Position numbers and translations under genes: made by a program | Part shown: positions 1 to 8,312 of the stretch, piece after piece | Position numbering within the stretch: position 1 is the first letter of the stretch | Layout of the letters: the number at the start of each line of letters is the position of its first letter | The notes under the pieces: model-generated | The model's database searches: none | The model's input: the letters and a program-made list of their open reading frames with translations, nothing else | Told to the model about the DNA's origin: nothing | Assembly: GCA_003224195.1 (NCBI GenBank) | Contig: QHYP01000154.1 | Span: 25,963 to 40,763 of the forward strand | Direction of reading: 5' to 3' | DNA length: 14,801 nucleotides | From: Acidobacteriota bacterium | Lineage (GTDB): Bacteria; Acidobacteriota; Terriglobia; Acidiferrales; UBA7541

Positions 1-104
1 TTCTCGCAAACGCTGCCGCCGGCGTAGTCGTGGGCAAACTCGGCACGGCCACCGTCAGCGCGCAAGAATTAGCCGCCGCACTCTCTGACTTGCGTCATTC
101 GTAG
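1..104 (+). CDS. C-terminal end of a PfkB-family sugar kinase, HldE/RfaE kinase domain (partial)
   Basis: Only the last 33 complete codons are in the window, in the frame starting at base 3 and ending at TAG 102-104. The tail contains NAAAGVVVGKLGTATVSAQE, which closely matches the end of the kinase domain of HldE/RfaE (D-glycero-D-manno-heptose-7-phosphate kinase). That enzyme phosphorylates heptose-7-phosphate for lipopolysaccharide inner-core synthesis in the cytoplasm. The protein stops soon after the kinase domain and no nucleotidyltransferase domain follows, so this looks like the stand-alone kinase form (RfaE1/HldA type) rather than the bifunctional one. Another PfkB-family sugar kinase cannot be excluded from so short a tail. 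It converges on the next gene with about 110 nt between them. Confidence 0.7.
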   Translation, partial: LANAAAGVVVGKLGTATVSAQELAAALSDLRHS

Positions 105-216
105 CAGCCGCCGCTCGCTCGCGTCCGCGTCCTTCCGAACGGAGCGAGGAACCTCATTTTGGTTCCAGCAAGGTCTGAGTCTTTCCCTAATTCGCAGCAG
201 ACGCGCGCAAGCGGAT
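105..216. other. Convergent intergenic gap with a weak hairpin
   Basis: This is the space between the ends of two convergent genes. It contains one small perfect stem, GGAACC (148-153) / GGTTCC (161-166), with a 7-nt loop. No T-tract follows on either strand, so I do not call it an intrinsic terminator. Nothing else is recognisable. Confidence 0.4.
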
Positions 217-672
217 TTATGGCGGGAAACTGAACGACTTGTCCTTAGTCTCCACCCAGATGGTCACAACTTTTGTCTTTCGGCTCTTCTCCACGTCCTC
301 TGGCGGGGGAAACGGCGAGAACGGACTAATCTCGACCGTCACCAGAACTCCGCTCGGGTTCTTACCTCCGCGTGGATAACCGGCGCTCTTGATGTGATAG
401 CTCTTCACGGGGCCGTAATACCCGTTGGGCCCCCAATCAGCCAGGAAATCTGCCATCTTGTAGCTCGCCCCAGGCTTCCAGAGTTGGTATGCGCGAGCCG
501 TGTCGCCTGCTACCAGCGCGTCGAAGAACTTCTCCGCAGCTTGCTTCTCCGGATAGAAACGGAACGCGAGCCAGAGCACGATGCTGAGGAGCACGAGTGC
601 GGTCAGGCCGACCCAGAGCAGCAGTCGCCGGTGTTGCGACTGCGCGTCGCTCGGAGATTCGAGAAGTGACAT
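217..672 (-). CDS. Small membrane-anchored hypothetical protein
   Basis: I do not recognise a named family. With the ATG at 672 the protein has 151 residues: a short cytoplasmic N-terminus, one strong hydrophobic segment at about residues 17-38, and a soluble, probably extracytoplasmic domain. Residues 41-67 (from PEKQAAEKFFDAL to AYQLWKP) resemble the start of NTF2-like or DUF4878-like accessory domains, in which a short helix precedes a small alpha/beta cone. That resemblance is weak. The open frame extends 24 codons upstream to 744, but I chose 672 because it is an ATG preceded by AAGG about 10 nt upstream and because the extra residues look non-coding. It lies downstream of ddl but behind a terminator, so it is probably transcribed separately. 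Confidence 0.7.
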   Translation of the reverse strand: MSLLESPSDAQSQHRRLLLWVGLTALVLLSIVLWLAFRFYPEKQAAEKFFDALVAGDTARAYQLWKPGASYKMADFLADWGPNGYYGPVKSYHIKSAGYPRGGKNPSGVLVTVEISPFSPFPPPEDVEKSRKTKVVTIWVETKDKSFSFPP

Positions 673-790
673 GGCAGGGCCTTGCGCCTGTGACCGTGAG
701 ACCAGCCGCGGCGACAGTTTCAAATTCCCGCTGCTGTGCGGCACACAAACCCTAGCAGAAGGGGTGTCGGGGAGTAAATGGCGCGTGGGT

Positions 791-817
791 GAAAGGAAGC
801 CCGCCTGCTTCAGGCGG
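791..817 (-). terminator. Intrinsic terminator after ddl
   Basis: On the minus strand the ddl stop codon (824-826) is followed 6 nt later by a perfect 7-bp stem, CCGCCTG / CAGGCGG (801-817), with a 3-nt loop. A T-rich tail, GCTTTCCTTTC, comes next. This is a textbook Rho-independent terminator. It would end the ddl transcript before the hypothetical gene at 672. Confidence 0.85.
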
Positions 818-823
818 ATAGAA

Positions 824-1960
824 TCACGCTTCGAGAGCGCCGCCGGCGCCTTCGGGCAGCTCGATGGCGTATTTCGTGCGCGCCTTTTCGCGATGTTGTT
901 CGAGCGCCAGCTCGATCAGCCGGTCGATCAGCTCGCGGAACGCGATGCCGCTCGCCTCCCACAGCTTCGGATACATGCTGATCGAGGTGAAGCCGGGGAT
1001 GGTGTTCACTTCGTTGAGAAGAATCTTGCCGCCGCGCTTTTCGAGGAAGAAATCGACGCGCCCCATCCCGTACAGCTCGAGCGCTCGGAACGCTTTCACG
1101 GCGAGTTCCTGGAATCTCTTCACCTGGCCCTTGCTCAGTTTCGCCGGAATCAATAGCTCCGTGCCCTCTTCGAGATATTTCGCTGCATAGTCGTAAAACT
1201 CTCGGTGCGGCACAATCTCGCCGGGCACGGACGCGCGCGGTTCGGCGTTGCCGAGTACGGAGACTTCAATCTCGCGCCCTACAATGGCGCGCTCGATCAG
1301 AATCTTCATTGCGAATTCCGCCGCCAGGTCCAGCGCCGGCTTCAGCTCTGCCCGCGAATGCACTTTGCTCATTCCAACCGAAGAGCCGAGTGTCGCCGGC
1401 TTCACGAACACGGGGTAACGGAATTTCTTTTCGATGGCGCGCTGAACAGGCAGGGGGTCTTTCTCCCAATCGGCGCGCTGCACCGCAATCCAAGGCACGA
1501 CGGGTATCTTTGCCACTTGCAGGAGCCGTTTGGCGACGTCCTTATCCATGGCGATGGCGGACCCGAGGACGCCTGCGCCGACAAACGGCACGCCCGCCAG
1601 TTCGAGCAATCCCTGAATAGTGCCGTCCTCGCCGTACGTTCCGTGCATGACGGGAAAAACCACGTCCAAGCGCTGCCCGCCTCCCCGCTCAGCGGGGTCG
1701 AGCGGGACCAGCGCCGCGTCGGTCGGATCGGCAGTCATCATCACGCGCTTCCCGCCGCGCAGCACCTCCGGCAGCATCTTCTGTGCGCCCGCGCCGACCA
1801 GCCAGTGGCCCTCTTTGGTAATCCCGATGGGTACGGCCTCGTATTTATCGGGGTCCAGCCCGCGAAGCACGGAGGCCGCCGAAGCGAGCGAAACCTCATG
1901 CTCGCCCGACCGCCCTCCAAATAGCACTCCCACTCGCAGTCTCTTCTTTTCCAGGGTCAC
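824..1960 (-). CDS. ddl: D-alanine--D-alanine ligase
   Basis: This ATP-grasp enzyme joins two D-alanines into the dipeptide used to build UDP-MurNAc-pentapeptide for peptidoglycan, in the cytoplasm. The 378 residues are full length. Visible signatures are GGRSGEHEVS at 15-24 with the catalytic Glu20, HGTYGEDGTIQGLLEL at 106-121, the ATP-grasp loop TLGSSVG at 190-196, and the metal and substrate segment LNEVNTIPGFTS at 315-326. The omega loop carries Tyr262 (FYDYAAKYLE), equivalent to Tyr216 of E. coli DdlB. This fits a D-Ala-D-Ala ligase rather than a vancomycin-resistance D-Ala-D-Lac ligase. The start is a GTG at 1960 with no clear Shine-Dalgarno sequence. A second in-frame GTG at codon 10 would cut too close to the first beta strand. 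It is 126 nt downstream of the arginase gene and ends at a strong terminator. Confidence 0.96.
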   Translation of the reverse strand: MTLEKKRLRVGVLFGGRSGEHEVSLASAASVLRGLDPDKYEAVPIGITKEGHWLVGAGAQKMLPEVLRGGKRVMMTADPTDAALVPLDPAERGGGQRLDVVFPVMHGTYGEDGTIQGLLELAGVPFVGAGVLGSAIAMDKDVAKRLLQVAKIPVVPWIAVQRADWEKDPLPVQRAIEKKFRYPVFVKPATLGSSVGMSKVHSRAELKPALDLAAEFAMKILIERAIVGREIEVSVLGNAEPRASVPGEIVPHREFYDYAAKYLEEGTELLIPAKLSKGQVKRFQELAVKAFRALELYGMGRVDFFLEKRGGKILLNEVNTIPGFTSISMYPKLWEASGIAFRELIDRLIELALEQHREKARTKYAIELPEGAGGALEA

Positions 1961-2086
1961 GGATAGATCTCGCTCGCCGCCAGTCAGTTTTCCGTTATCA
2001 GTTATAAGTCAAAAGAGATTTCGTTGTTGCGATTGTGTGTTCCCCGGTTGTCTCCTGAGAACTGGCCGCCGCAAACCGGCAATTCA

Positions 2087-2998
2087 CTAAAGAATTTTCT
2101 TTCCCAGCGCCGACAGCGCTAACTCTACTCCCAGAAGCGCCGTGCGGTTGTGCTCGTCAATCACGGGATTGATCTCCACGACCTCGAGCGACGCCATTGC
2201 TTCGCTGTCCGCGATCATCTCCATCGCCAGGTGCGCCTCCCGGTAGGTCACGCCGCCGCGAACCGGCGTGCCCACGCCTGGCGCGTCCATCGGGTCCACA
2301 AAGTCCATGTCCAGGCTCACAGCGATCCCGCCGGTATCGTCCGTCGCAAACTTCAGCGTCTCACTCATCACCTCGCGCATTCCGCGCTCATCGATATCCC
2401 GCATCGTGAAGACGTGCACGCCGGATTTCTTCACCAGCTTCTTTTCCTGCGCGTCCAGATCGCGGACTCCCACGATGACCAGGTTCTGCGGCTCAACCTT
2501 GGGCTTGAATCCCAGCAATTCCACCAGTTCCGGCGGCCCGTAGCCCATCACCGAGGCCAGCGGCATCCCGTGCACGTTGCCGGATGGCGAAGTCTCCGGT
2601 GTATTCATGTCGCCGTGCGCGTCCAGCCAGACGTACCCAACCTGCTTTTTGTCCTTGTGATAGTGCGCGGCGACGCCCGACATCGTTCCGACGGCAATCG
2701 AATGGTCTCCGCCAAGCACCAGCGGCGTGAATCCTTCTTCGAGCGATTTCTGCACCGTTGCGGCGAGCTCTTTGCACGTATCGGAGATCTCCGCCAGATA
2801 CTTCGCGCGCTTCTCGCCGTAGTGCTGCTCTTCGGCCTGCTTGACGGGAATGTTGCCGATGTCCTCCACCTGATGCCCCAGCGTTTTGATGCGCGCCTGC
2901 AATCCCGCCACGCGCAAAGCCGAAGGGCCCATGTCCACCCCGCGGCGGCTCGCGCCCAGGTCCATCGGCACTCCAATGATGCGGATTTTCTGCGGCAT
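2087..2998 (-). CDS. rocF: Arginase (ureohydrolase family)
   Basis: Arginase hydrolyses L-arginine to L-ornithine and urea using a binuclear manganese centre in the cytoplasm. The 303-residue length is normal. The metal ligands are all visible: His99 in GGDHS, Asp126/His128/Asp130 in DAHGD, and Asp230/Asp232 in SLDMDFVDP. The arginine-specific features SPSGNVHG (137-144), APGVGTPVRGG (239-249) and EINP...DEHNRTA (275-287) favour arginase over agmatinase or formiminoglutamase. The gene starts 21 nt after the asnS stop and is probably in the same transcript. I see no convincing ribosome-binding site before the ATG, so it may depend on read-through translation. No urease or ornithine-handling gene lies nearby, so its role (catabolism or polyamine supply) is open. 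Confidence 0.94.
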   Translation of the reverse strand: MPQKIRIIGVPMDLGASRRGVDMGPSALRVAGLQARIKTLGHQVEDIGNIPVKQAEEQHYGEKRAKYLAEISDTCKELAATVQKSLEEGFTPLVLGGDHSIAVGTMSGVAAHYHKDKKQVGYVWLDAHGDMNTPETSPSGNVHGMPLASVMGYGPPELVELLGFKPKVEPQNLVIVGVRDLDAQEKKLVKKSGVHVFTMRDIDERGMREVMSETLKFATDDTGGIAVSLDMDFVDPMDAPGVGTPVRGGVTYREAHLAMEMIADSEAMASLEVVEINPVIDEHNRTALLGVELALSALGKKIL

Positions 2999-3019
2999 TG
3001 TCTTGTTCGATGGAGAAGT

Positions 3020-4345
3020 TTAAGGGTACACGCGATAAATCGTCCGCGGGAAGGGAATCACCTCGCGGATGTGCTCGGTTCCGCAAATCCAGGCGACCGT
3101 CCGCTCCAGGCCCAGGCCGAACCCGGCGTGCGGCACGCTGCCGTAACGCCGCAGGTCCAGATACCACTGAAACGCTTCCTCGGGCAGCTTGTTTTCCCGC
3201 AGGCGTTTCACCAGCAAGTCGTAGTCGTGGACGCGCTGACCCCCGCCGATGATTTCGCCGTAGCCCTCCGGCGCCAGCATGTCGAATCCGAGCGCCAGAT
3301 CGGGCCGCTGCGGGTCCGGCTGCATGTAAAACGCTTTGATCGCGGCTGGGTAGCGGTGCACCATCACCGGGCGGTCGTACTCACTCGAAAGAAGCGTCTC
3401 TTCATCTCCCCCAAAGTCGTCGCCCATCTTGGCGGAGTTCCCATGCTCGTTCAAGATGCGAATCGCCTCTTCGTAGCTGATCCGCGGAAACGGTGGCCTC
3501 ACGTTTGCAAGCTTTGCCGTGTCGCGCTTCAGAGTCTCCAGTTCGCGCTGCCTGTTTTTCAGCGCCGATTGCACCATGTGGCTCACGAGGCCTTCGCCCA
3601 GCGCCATCATGTCGCTCAGGTCCGCGTAGGCCGCTTCCGGCTCGAGCATCCAAAATTCCGTCAGGTGCCGCCGCGTCTTCGATTTTTCCGCGCGAAACGT
3701 CGGCCCGAACGTGTACACCTTTCCGAGCGCCATCGCCGTCGCTTCCACGTACAGTTGCCCGCTCTGCGTCAGGTAGGCCTTCTGGTCGTCGATGTAATTC
3801 ACTTCAAAGAGTGTCGTGGTGCCTTCACACGCGGCCGGGGTGAAAACCGGCGCGTCCGTCAGCGTGTAGCCCTGGCCGTCCATGTACTCGCGCGCCGCGC
3901 GGATCGCTTCCGCACGAATCCGCAGGATCGCCGCCTGCCGGGGGCTGCGGATCCACAAATGTCTCCGGTCCAGCAGAAAATCCACGCCGTGCTCTTTCAG
4001 TTGGATCGGATAGGGATCGCTCTCCGGCACCTTCTGCACGATTTCGACCTTCGTGACGCCGATCTCGTACCCCCCTGGCGCGCGCTTCTCCGAGCGAATT
4101 ATTCCCGTGACGATGACGCTCGATTCCTGCGTCAGCCCGCGCAGAGCTTCAAATGCTTGGGGATGCTCTTTCTGCGAGCAGACGCCCTGGATGATTCCCG
4201 TGCCGTCGCGAAAAATCGGAAAAAGCAGCTTGCCCGACTCTCGTACGTTGTAAAGCCAGCCCCGCAGCGTCACCTGCTGCGCGTCGTGCTGCCCGGCTTG
4301 CTCAATCGTAATGACGCTCGCCGCATCCCGCGTAATCGCGCTCAT
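3020..4345 (-). CDS. asnS: Asparaginyl-tRNA synthetase
   Basis: This class IIb aminoacyl-tRNA synthetase charges tRNA-Asn with asparagine in the cytoplasm. In the 441 residues, an N-terminal OB-fold anticodon-binding domain (about 22-105, with RGWLYNVRESGK and FRDGTGIIQGV) is followed by the catalytic domain. Motif 2 is at 217-235 (FRAEKSKTRRHLTEFWMLE) and motif 3 at 408-422 (GFGLGLERTVAWICG, with the ATP-binding Arg415). The segment CEGTTTLFEVNY (173-184) and the motif 2 composition fit AsnRS rather than AspRS, which usually carries a large GAD insertion that is absent here. The ATG overlaps the stop of the upstream epimerase-like gene by 4 nt (ATGA, 4342-4345), which indicates translational coupling. 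The upstream partner is frameshifted, which would weaken coupling for an essential gene unless ribosomes load independently. Confidence 0.96.
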   Translation of the reverse strand: MSAITRDAASVITIEQAGQHDAQQVTLRGWLYNVRESGKLLFPIFRDGTGIIQGVCSQKEHPQAFEALRGLTQESSVIVTGIIRSEKRAPGGYEIGVTKVEIVQKVPESDPYPIQLKEHGVDFLLDRRHLWIRSPRQAAILRIRAEAIRAAREYMDGQGYTLTDAPVFTPAACEGTTTLFEVNYIDDQKAYLTQSGQLYVEATAMALGKVYTFGPTFRAEKSKTRRHLTEFWMLEPEAAYADLSDMMALGEGLVSHMVQSALKNRQRELETLKRDTAKLANVRPPFPRISYEEAIRILNEHGNSAKMGDDFGGDEETLLSSEYDRPVMVHRYPAAIKAFYMQPDPQRPDLALGFDMLAPEGYGEIIGGGQRVHDYDLLVKRLRENKLPEEAFQWYLDLRRYGSVPHAGFGLGLERTVAWICGTEHIREVIPFPRTIYRVYP

Positions 4346-5194
4346 CCGTCTTTCCGCCAGTCCTTCTCCAGCCGGTCCATCGCTTTGGAAGCCGTCTCAA
4401 GTTGTTCGGCAACGCCCGGCGTATCGGGGCCGGTCTTTTCTTTCAACTCCAGCACCAGCGGCAAATTTTCGTCTCCTGCTTTCCTCAGAAGCTTCACCGC
4501 CCTGGCCCAGTCGATCGTGCCGTCGTGCGGCAACAGGTGCTCGTCCTTCTCGCCGCGATTGTCGTGCACGTGCACCGTCGCGACGAGGTCGCGCATCGGC
4601 TCGAACGCCTTCTCGATGCGTTCCTCCGGCGCGCCTTCCATCAAATTGGCGTGCCCGATGTCGAAGCAGAACCGCACGCCGGCCAGCCGCGTCTCTTCCA
4701 CAAACACGCGCAAATAGGCTTGTCGTGTTTTCCAGAGCGATGGTCACACCCGCGTGCTTCGCGTGCAGGACCAAATGCTCGAGCGAGCTGAACGCCGCGT
4801 CCCGCTTCCGCGGGTCATCTGTTTCCCGCGCGCCGCCCATGTGCATCACCATTCGTGGGAACGGCAGCTCTTCGGCCACGTCGATCGCCCGCTTGAACTC
4901 GTCCATGGCTTCCACCCGCCGCACGCGCTCGACCTCGCAGAGCGACAGCGGCGATCCGCCCTCGCGCGTCGGTCCCAGGTCGCGGCTCGTCGGCGCATGC
5001 AACGATGCGAGCGTGAGATGGCGGTCGCTCAAGGCTCGCGCCAGCTCCAGAATTCCTTCCCGGGAGTGGTAGTCGAAGTGACTGCGCGAGCAGAACAGCT
5101 CGATCCCTTGAAAACCCGCGTCGGCCATTTGCCCGAGCAGCTCCCGTGTCAGCCGGTCCGAGACGAAAAGGTAAGTGGAAAGGAGCCTCTCCAT
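4342..5194 (-). pseudogene. Sugar phosphate isomerase/epimerase-like TIM barrel, frameshifted
   Basis: Two frames together make one xylose-isomerase-like (AP endonuclease family 2) TIM-barrel protein. The first frame starts at the ATG at 5194 (MERLLSTYLFVS) and stays good through about residue 157 (GVTIALENT, near 4727). The second frame takes over at about 4719 (AYLRVFVEETRLAGVRFCFD) and runs to the stop at 4342. Expected metal-ligand segments are present on both sides: IALEN in the first; FDIGHANL, HVHDN and LVLELKE in the second. Only about 10 nt separate ENT from LRVF, whereas relatives have some 7-9 residues there, so the event is a small deletion (roughly 11-17 nt) rather than a single-base slip. 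The ATG is 5 nt after the ggt stop and the end overlaps asnS by 4 nt. The substrate cannot be told. It is either a recent pseudogene or an assembly error. Confidence 0.8.
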
Positions 5195-5199
5195 GATCG

Positions 5200-6979
5200 T
5201 CAGTATCCTTGCGCCGAGCCCGCGTCGCGCGGATCGGCTGCACCCAGCCGCTCGCCGGTCTGCGGATCGATCCCAATCGCATTCACCAAACCGATGTGGT
5301 CTTTGCGTTTCGTCGCGTGGCCCATTGCGCGCAGCGCCTGTTCCAGACTCTCCGGAAACTCCTTTTCCATCCGAATCTCATCCGGAATCCACTGATGATG
5401 GAAGCGCGGCGCGTTGATTGCCGCTTGCGCGCTCATTCCCAGCCGCATCCAGTTCAATACGCTCAGCAGCGTCACCGAAATGATTGTCGGCCCGCCCGGC
5501 GAGCCGGTGACGAAGCTCAACTTCCCGTCGCGCAACAAAATCGTTGGTGTCATCGAGCTCAGTGGGCGCTTGCCCGGCGCAATGGTGTTGGCCTCCGATT
5601 GAATCAATCCGAAGAGCGCGTTCGGCGCGCCCGGCTGCGTAGTGAAATCGTCCATTTCATCATTGAGCAGAAAACCCGCCGTAGTTGCCACGTGCGAGCC
5701 GTAGCTATTGTTCAGCGTGTACGTGCTCGCCACCGCGTTTCCCGCAGCATCGACCACGGAGAAATGCGTCGTGTCCGGTCCTTCTGTCGGGCTCACAAGT
5801 GTCTGCGCTTCGCCCGTGCCCCCTCCACCGGCGGTGCCGCAGGTATGCGGATTTCCTGCCCGCACAACTTGACTCGAAGTGGCGTGCTGCGCCTGGATCG
5901 TTGCCGCAAGCTCCTTCGCGTAACACGGGTCCGTAAGCCCCGCCACGGGTATCTGCCCAAAATCCGGATCGGCCAGGTAGGCCGCGCGATCCGCAAAAAC
6001 CCGGCGCATCACCTCCGCCACCATGTGCACCGATTCGGCGTCATCCCATCCTTTCAGCGGCACCCCTTGCAGCATGTTCAGCGCTTCGATCATCGCCACG
6101 CCGCCCGAACTCGGCGGCGGCGACGAAATGATTTCCCAACCGTGTCAGGACTCCTCGAATTTTCGGCTTGTAGTTCGCCAAATCCTGGCGCGCGATGAGC
6201 CCGCCCTGCCGCGCCATGTCCTCTGCAAGCATTCTCGCCGTCTTGCCGCGATAGAATTCCTTGCTGCCTTTTTTCGCGATTCGCTTCAAGGTTGCCGCCA
6301 GCTCCGGCTGGCGGAAAATGTCCCCCGGCTTGTACATCCGCCCGCTGTTCAGAAAAATCCGCTTGCTCTCCGTAAAGCGCTCCAGCTTTGGCCGCTCTCT
6401 TTCAAGCTCGCGCGCCAGCTTCTCGCTCACGGGAATGCCTTCTTCTGCGAGCCGGATCGCCGGAGCCATTACGTCGCGAAGCTTCATCGTGCCGTAAGTC
6501 TTGAGCGCGAGTTCGAGCCCTGCGACTGTTCCCGGCACTGCCACGGAGCGATACCCGATGGTCGGGGCTTCCGGGTCGAGCGTGTCGTCCGGGCGGATAT
6601 ACATTTCGCGAAATGCCTTGGCCGGCGCGACCTCGCGGTAGTCGAAGAAATTCGTCCGGCCGTCCGCGAGCCGCACAAGCATGAACCCGCCCCCTCCGAT
6701 GTTCCCGGCTGCGGGCTCAACCACCGCCAGCGCGAACGCCACGGCCACAGCCGCATCCACTGCGTTCCCGCCCCGCTTCAGGATCTCGACTCCCGCCGCT
6801 GACCCGAGGGGCTCGTCCGTGGCTACCATGGCGTGGGTCCCTCGTACTGCTTGTTCCGGCCATGCATTCGGTCGAAACGCTTCTTGGCGATGTTCGGTAG
6901 CTCGGACGTGAACGGCAAGCGCAGCGCCACCACAAATGAGGCAGAGTGCGCACGCATAGGCGGTGACTCGGGCAGTCAT
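5200..6979 (-). pseudogene. ggt: Gamma-glutamyltransferase, frameshifted
   Basis: GGT is a secreted N-terminal nucleophile enzyme that cleaves or transfers the gamma-glutamyl group of glutathione and related compounds. The first frame (6979 to about 6143) gives a signal peptide with likely cleavage after GGAALA, then ATDEPLGSAAG, GGNAVDAAVA, GNIGGGGFM and the substrate-binding Arg in DYREVAP. It ends at KPKIRGVLT. The second frame (from about 6144 to 5200) resumes at HGWEIISSPPPSSGGVAMIE. It then has the autoprocessing site and nucleophile Thr in DTTHFSVVD (Thr codons 5767-5772), LNDEMDDF, SSMTPT and GSPGG. Relatives have about four residues (G-x-Y-R) between T and G-W, and only 1 nt is left here, so about 11 nt are missing. 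All catalytic parts are otherwise intact, suggesting a very recent loss or an assembly error. A TTG at 6988 is an alternative start. Confidence 0.88.
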
Positions 6980-6991
6980 GGGAAACAAGCG

Positions 6992-7020
6992 ACTCTAAGT
7001 GATTCAGGAAAGTGCGTCAA
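6992..7020 (-). promoter_or_regulatory. Candidate sigma70 promoter for ggt
   Basis: On the minus strand, TTGACG (7015-7020) and TAGAGT (6992-6997) are separated by exactly 17 nt. The predicted transcription start is near 6985. That leaves only about 6 nt before the ATG at 6979, and there is no Shine-Dalgarno sequence. The -35 box matches consensus at five of six bases and the -10 box at four of six. It is a prediction from pattern only. Confidence 0.45.
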
Positions 7021-7045
7021 GGAGCCCCTGGGATTGCTGGGCCAT

Positions 7046-7065
7046 ATCGGCTAACGCGCGCCGAT
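7046..7065 (-). repeat. Hairpin just after the mqnD stop
   Basis: ATCGGC / GCCGAT form a perfect 6-bp stem around the 8-nt loop at 7052-7059. The hairpin begins 2 nt after the mqnD stop codon (7068-7070). No T-tract follows, so it is not a standard intrinsic terminator, but its position suggests 3'-end protection or weak termination before the ggt promoter. Confidence 0.4.
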
Positions 7066-7067
7066 GG

Positions 7068-7943
7068 TTATTCTTCGCTGAGGAACTCGACCGTGGGTGG
7101 CCCCGGAAGCAGGCCGGCTCGTGTACCGCGTTCGATCAATTCGCAAACGGCTCTGCGCCCGACTTCACCGTAGCCAAGGGTCCATTTGTTGACGTACATG
7201 CCCACGAATTTGTCGGCGAGGTCGGCGTCCATGTCGCGCGCAAACTGCAAGGCGTAGTTCATCGCTTCTTCGCGGTGTTCGAGTGCGTATTCCACACTGT
7301 GGCGAATGGTTCGCGCGATCTGCCGGCTGAGCTCCGGGCCGAGCGCGCGGCGCACGGCATTGCCGCCGAGCGGTAAAGGCAGACCCGTCTGCTCCTGCCA
7401 CCAGACGCCGAGATCGATGACTCGATGCAGGCCGAGCTGCGAGAAGAGTAGCTGACCTTCATGGATGAGCAGGCCCGCGTCCACGACGCCGTCGCGAACA
7501 GCATCCAGGATTTTGTCGAAGGCGGTAACAACCGGCTCGAAATTCGGCTCGAGGAGTTTCAGCGTGAGGTACGCAGTGGTTTTTAGACCTGGAACGGCGA
7601 TGCGCTTTCCGGCAATTTCCGCGGGCTTTACCGGATGGGGCGCAACGACCATTGGGCCGTAGCCCTCGCCGAAGCTGGCGCCACAATCGAGCAGGATGTA
7701 CTTGTCGCGCAGCGACGGATACGCGGCGAAGCTGATGGCCGTGACGTCGTAGGTTTCCTCCAGCGCGGTTTCGTTGAGCGATTGGATGTCGGAGAGGACG
7801 TGGGTGAACTTCATCCCCGGCGTCGCGAGTTTGTGCGTCGCCAGGGCGTAGAACATGAAGGCATCGTCGGAATCGGGCGAATGGGCGAGCTTGATCTCAA
7901 CCGCTTCTTTTGCCGCTTCGGAGGTTGCCCGGATGCCAGACAT
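7068..7943 (-). CDS. mqnD: 1,4-dihydroxy-6-naphthoate synthase (menaquinone, futalosine pathway)
   Basis: MqnD converts cyclic dehypoxanthine futalosine to 1,4-dihydroxy-6-naphthoate in the cytoplasm, a step of the alternative menaquinone route. The 291-residue protein has the periplasmic-binding-protein-like fold of the MqnA/MqnD family. The N-terminal HSPDSDDAFMFYAL (21-34) is characteristic of MqnD rather than MqnA. Other landmarks are FGEGYGPMVV (91-100), GLKTTAYLTLKLL (119-131) and LLIHEGQLLF (158-167), where the conserved His161 is the expected catalytic residue. I chose the ATG at 7943, which has GAGGA 9 nt upstream. An in-frame TTG at 7985 has GGAGG only 3 nt away and would add 14 residues unlike the family. 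No other mqn gene is in the window. Confidence 0.93.
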   Translation of the reverse strand: MSGIRATSEAAKEAVEIKLAHSPDSDDAFMFYALATHKLATPGMKFTHVLSDIQSLNETALEETYDVTAISFAAYPSLRDKYILLDCGASFGEGYGPMVVAPHPVKPAEIAGKRIAVPGLKTTAYLTLKLLEPNFEPVVTAFDKILDAVRDGVVDAGLLIHEGQLLFSQLGLHRVIDLGVWWQEQTGLPLPLGGNAVRRALGPELSRQIARTIRHSVEYALEHREEAMNYALQFARDMDADLADKFVGMYVNKWTLGYGEVGRRAVCELIERGTRAGLLPGPPTVEFLSEE

Positions 7944-8140
7944 GAGGCGTCGTCCTCTCGTTGCCGGCCGGGTCTTCCCGAACAAATACCTCCGCCCGCA
8001 GGAGCGCAGCAGAAGCGGGACGGGGAGAACGTTCGCGCCGCGAGGACCTGGCGGCGCTGGCCGGGTCGTTCTCGAAACAGCGAGGATAACATAGCCCGAA
8101 GCCGGAAGCTAGAGTCCAGAAGCGATCGATTTGAAAGCTT

Positions 8141-8164
8141 GGGACGTTGGGACATCGCAACATT
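8141..8164. repeat. Short degenerate tandem repeat, period 8
   Basis: Three adjacent octamers, GGGACGTT, GGGACATC and GCAACATT, each differ from the next at a few positions. The array is only 24 nt long, so chance is possible, but its non-coding position is typical for such micro-repeats. Confidence 0.35.
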
Positions 8165-8312
8165 GGAAGAAGGAACGAAATGAAAGACACATGCTGCAAA
8201 CTGAGGCAGGTGTGTGTTGCCCTCGGGGAAGTGGCTTTAGCTGGTTTTGGGGTGTCGGCGGGCCGACGATGGATTGAAAATAAAGGGTTTGCGAGCGGTG
8301 CGGGAATAAATC

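Noticed and set aside
824..1960. A vancomycin-type D-Ala-D-Lac ligase
   Set aside because: The omega loop has the Tyr of ordinary D-Ala-D-Ala ligases, and no vanH or vanX-like genes flank it.
2150..4717. An 855-codon open frame on the plus strand
   Set aside because: It lies antisense to arginase, asnS and part of the epimerase gene, all with clear family motifs. Its translation is Arg/His-rich with no recognisable domain, typical of an antisense frame in high-GC DNA.
6890..6979. A lipoprotein signal (cysteine in the GGT signal peptide, LICGGAALA)
   Set aside because: The residues before the cysteine do not fit a lipobox, since the -1 position is Ile. Cleavage after AALA by signal peptidase I fits better.
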